Of a DNA stretch of 6,018 nucleotides, positions 4,928 through 6,018 are shown one piece after another (within the stretch, counting starts at the first letter, position 1; each line of letters opens with the position of its first letter). The position numbers and the translations under genes were made by a program. The notes below the pieces were generated by a model. It was not told where the DNA came from and did not search any database. It saw nothing but the letters and a program-made list of their open reading frames with translations. This DNA is from an uncultured Pseudomonadota bacterium (GTDB lineage Bacteria > Desulfobacterota_B > Binatia > UBA9968), in the NCBI GenBank assembly GCA_946478635.1, contig CAMLCX010000319.1, positions 1-6,018 of the forward strand, given 5' to 3'.

Positions 4928-6013
4928 ATGAAGAAAAAACTCCGCGTCGCAATTCTCTTCGGCGGCAAGTCCGCTGAGCATGAGATCTCGCTCATTTCGG
5001 CGCGCAACATCGTCGAGGCAATGGACCAAGACAAGTATGAGGTCATCGCCATCGGCATCGACAAACAAGGCCGTTGGTATCTCGACGAAGACGCGCGGCT
5101 ACTGCGCGGCAAAGAACCATCGAAAGTGGAATTTAGCGATGCCAAGAATGCCGCGGCGGTGCTGCCGGGTAACACCCCGACGCCGATGGTGCGCCGCAGC
5201 GGGGCCGGATTTGGTGGCGTCGACGTGGTCTTTCCGATTCTCCATGGCCCGTTCGGAGAGGACGGTACGGTTCAGGGATTGTTGAAGCTCGCCAATGTAC
5301 CGTTTGTCGGCGCGAGCGTGTTGGGCTCGGCGGTCGGCATGGATAAAGACGTGATGAAGCGGCTGCTGCGCGAAGCCAAAATCCCGACGCCGAATTTTTT
5401 GGCGTTCGGGCGTTCGGATAAAATTAGTTTCGCCAAGGTAAAGAGGATTCTCGGCATGCCGCTATTTGTCAAACCGGCGAACCTCGGCTCGTCGGTGGGC
5501 ATTAGCAAGGTAACGAAGCCGGCACAATTTAGGCCCGCCGTCAAAGAAGCCTTTCGTTACGACAATAAGATCATTATTGAAGAATTCATTCGCGGCCGCG
5601 AGATCGAATGCTCGGTGCTCGGCAATGAAAACCCGATCGCGTCATTGCCGGGTGAAATTATCGTCCAACATGATTTCTATTCCTATGATGCCAAATACCT
5701 CGACGAAAAAGGCGCGCGCCTAGAGATTCCCGCCAGACTGCCCAAGCGAATCGTGAAGAATGTCCGTAAAATGGCCCTGAGAGTTTACCGGACGCTCTGT
5801 TGTGAAGGGATGGCCCGAGTCGACTTTTTCGTGCGCCCGAACGGGCAAGTGCTCGTAAACGAAATCAATACCATTCCTGGATTCACCAAAATCAGCATGT
5901 ATCCAAAAATGTGGGAAGCGAGCGGTATCAGCTACTCCCGCTTAATCGACCGATTGATCAGTCTTGCCCTAGAAAGAGCACGCCGCGAGAATCGCTTAAG
6001 AACGGCCAAGTAG
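4928..6013 (+). CDS. ddl: D-alanine--D-alanine ligase
   Basis: Ddl is a cytoplasmic ATP-grasp enzyme that joins two D-alanines for the peptidoglycan stem peptide. The complete 361-residue product is in the normal range. The N-terminal domain has GGKSAEHEISL (12-22, Glu17) and HGPFGEDGTVQGLL (106-119). The ATP-grasp part has GMDK (137-140), FVKPANLGSSVGI (180-192, Lys182), the EEFIRGREIECSVLGN segment (218-233), YDAKYLD (253-259), ARVDFF (296-301) and NEINTIPGF (311-319). Glu312 and Asn314 are metal ligands. Tyr257 aligns with Tyr216 of Escherichia coli DdlB, which fits D-Ala-D-Ala and not the D-lactate or D-serine specificity of vancomycin-resistance ligases. The ATG at 4928 gives the expected MKKKLRVAILFGG start, but no clear Shine-Dalgarno sequence precedes it. 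The gene is outside the usual mur/fts cluster as far as this window shows. Confidence 0.96.
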   Translation: MKKKLRVAILFGGKSAEHEISLISARNIVEAMDQDKYEVIAIGIDKQGRWYLDEDARLLRGKEPSKVEFSDAKNAAAVLPGNTPTPMVRRSGAGFGGVDVVFPILHGPFGEDGTVQGLLKLANVPFVGASVLGSAVGMDKDVMKRLLREAKIPTPNFLAFGRSDKISFAKVKRILGMPLFVKPANLGSSVGISKVTKPAQFRPAVKEAFRYDNKIIIEEFIRGREIECSVLGNENPIASLPGEIIVQHDFYSYDAKYLDEKGARLEIPARLPKRIVKNVRKMALRVYRTLCCEGMARVDFFVRPNGQVLVNEINTIPGFTKISMYPKMWEASGISYSRLIDRLISLALERARRENRLRTAK

Positions 6014-6018
6014 CGCCG

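Noticed and set aside
4928..6013. Possible vancomycin-resistance type ligase.
   Set aside because: The YDAKY segment keeps the tyrosine typical of ordinary D-Ala-D-Ala ligases, and no vanH or vanX-like gene is nearby.

Overview
The window reads as a moderately GC-rich bacterial chromosome segment with ordinary housekeeping and stress genes and one repeat-rich intergenic stretch. The gene types, the Shine-Dalgarno signals, and dispersed intergenic repeats of the kind seen in uncultivated deltaproteobacterium-like lineages (Desulfobacterota, Binatota, Tectomicrobia and similar) suggest such an organism. That placement is an impression from style, not from a phylogenetic marker.

Layout. Positions 1-684 (minus) hold the N-terminal two thirds of mtnA (methionine salvage isomerase), cut by the window edge and driven by a near-consensus sigma70 promoter at 711-740. 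Positions 807-1004 (plus) encode a small, probably two-helix membrane protein of unknown function. Positions 1005-1511 have no convincing gene but hold two repeat structures: a 163-bp element with perfect 18-bp terminal inverted repeats (1051-1213), and a REP/BIME-like pair of 31-nt inverted arms (1320-1430). Next, on the minus strand, an HxlR-type regulator (1898-2236) and acpS (1512-1901) overlap by the four bases ATGA and share a promoter with a small inverted repeat placed where an autoregulatory operator would sit. Divergent from them, on the plus strand, is an HtrA/Deg-type serine protease with one PDZ domain and no visible export signal (2343-3380). After a 226-bp spacer with repeat debris comes an exported branched-chain-amino-acid-type ABC substrate-binding protein (3607-4797) with no transporter partners in view. 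A 130-bp gap with a strong hairpin precedes a complete D-alanine--D-alanine ligase (4928-6013).

How the genes relate. No single pathway links the window. The one real regulatory unit is HxlR-acpS, where a thiol/redox-type regulator family is translationally coupled to the enzyme that activates acyl carrier protein, with a protease gene divergently placed. I found no previously undescribed multi-gene system. The points most worth checking are the HxlR-AcpS coupling with its candidate operator, the MITE-like 163-bp element, and the signal-less HtrA paralogue.
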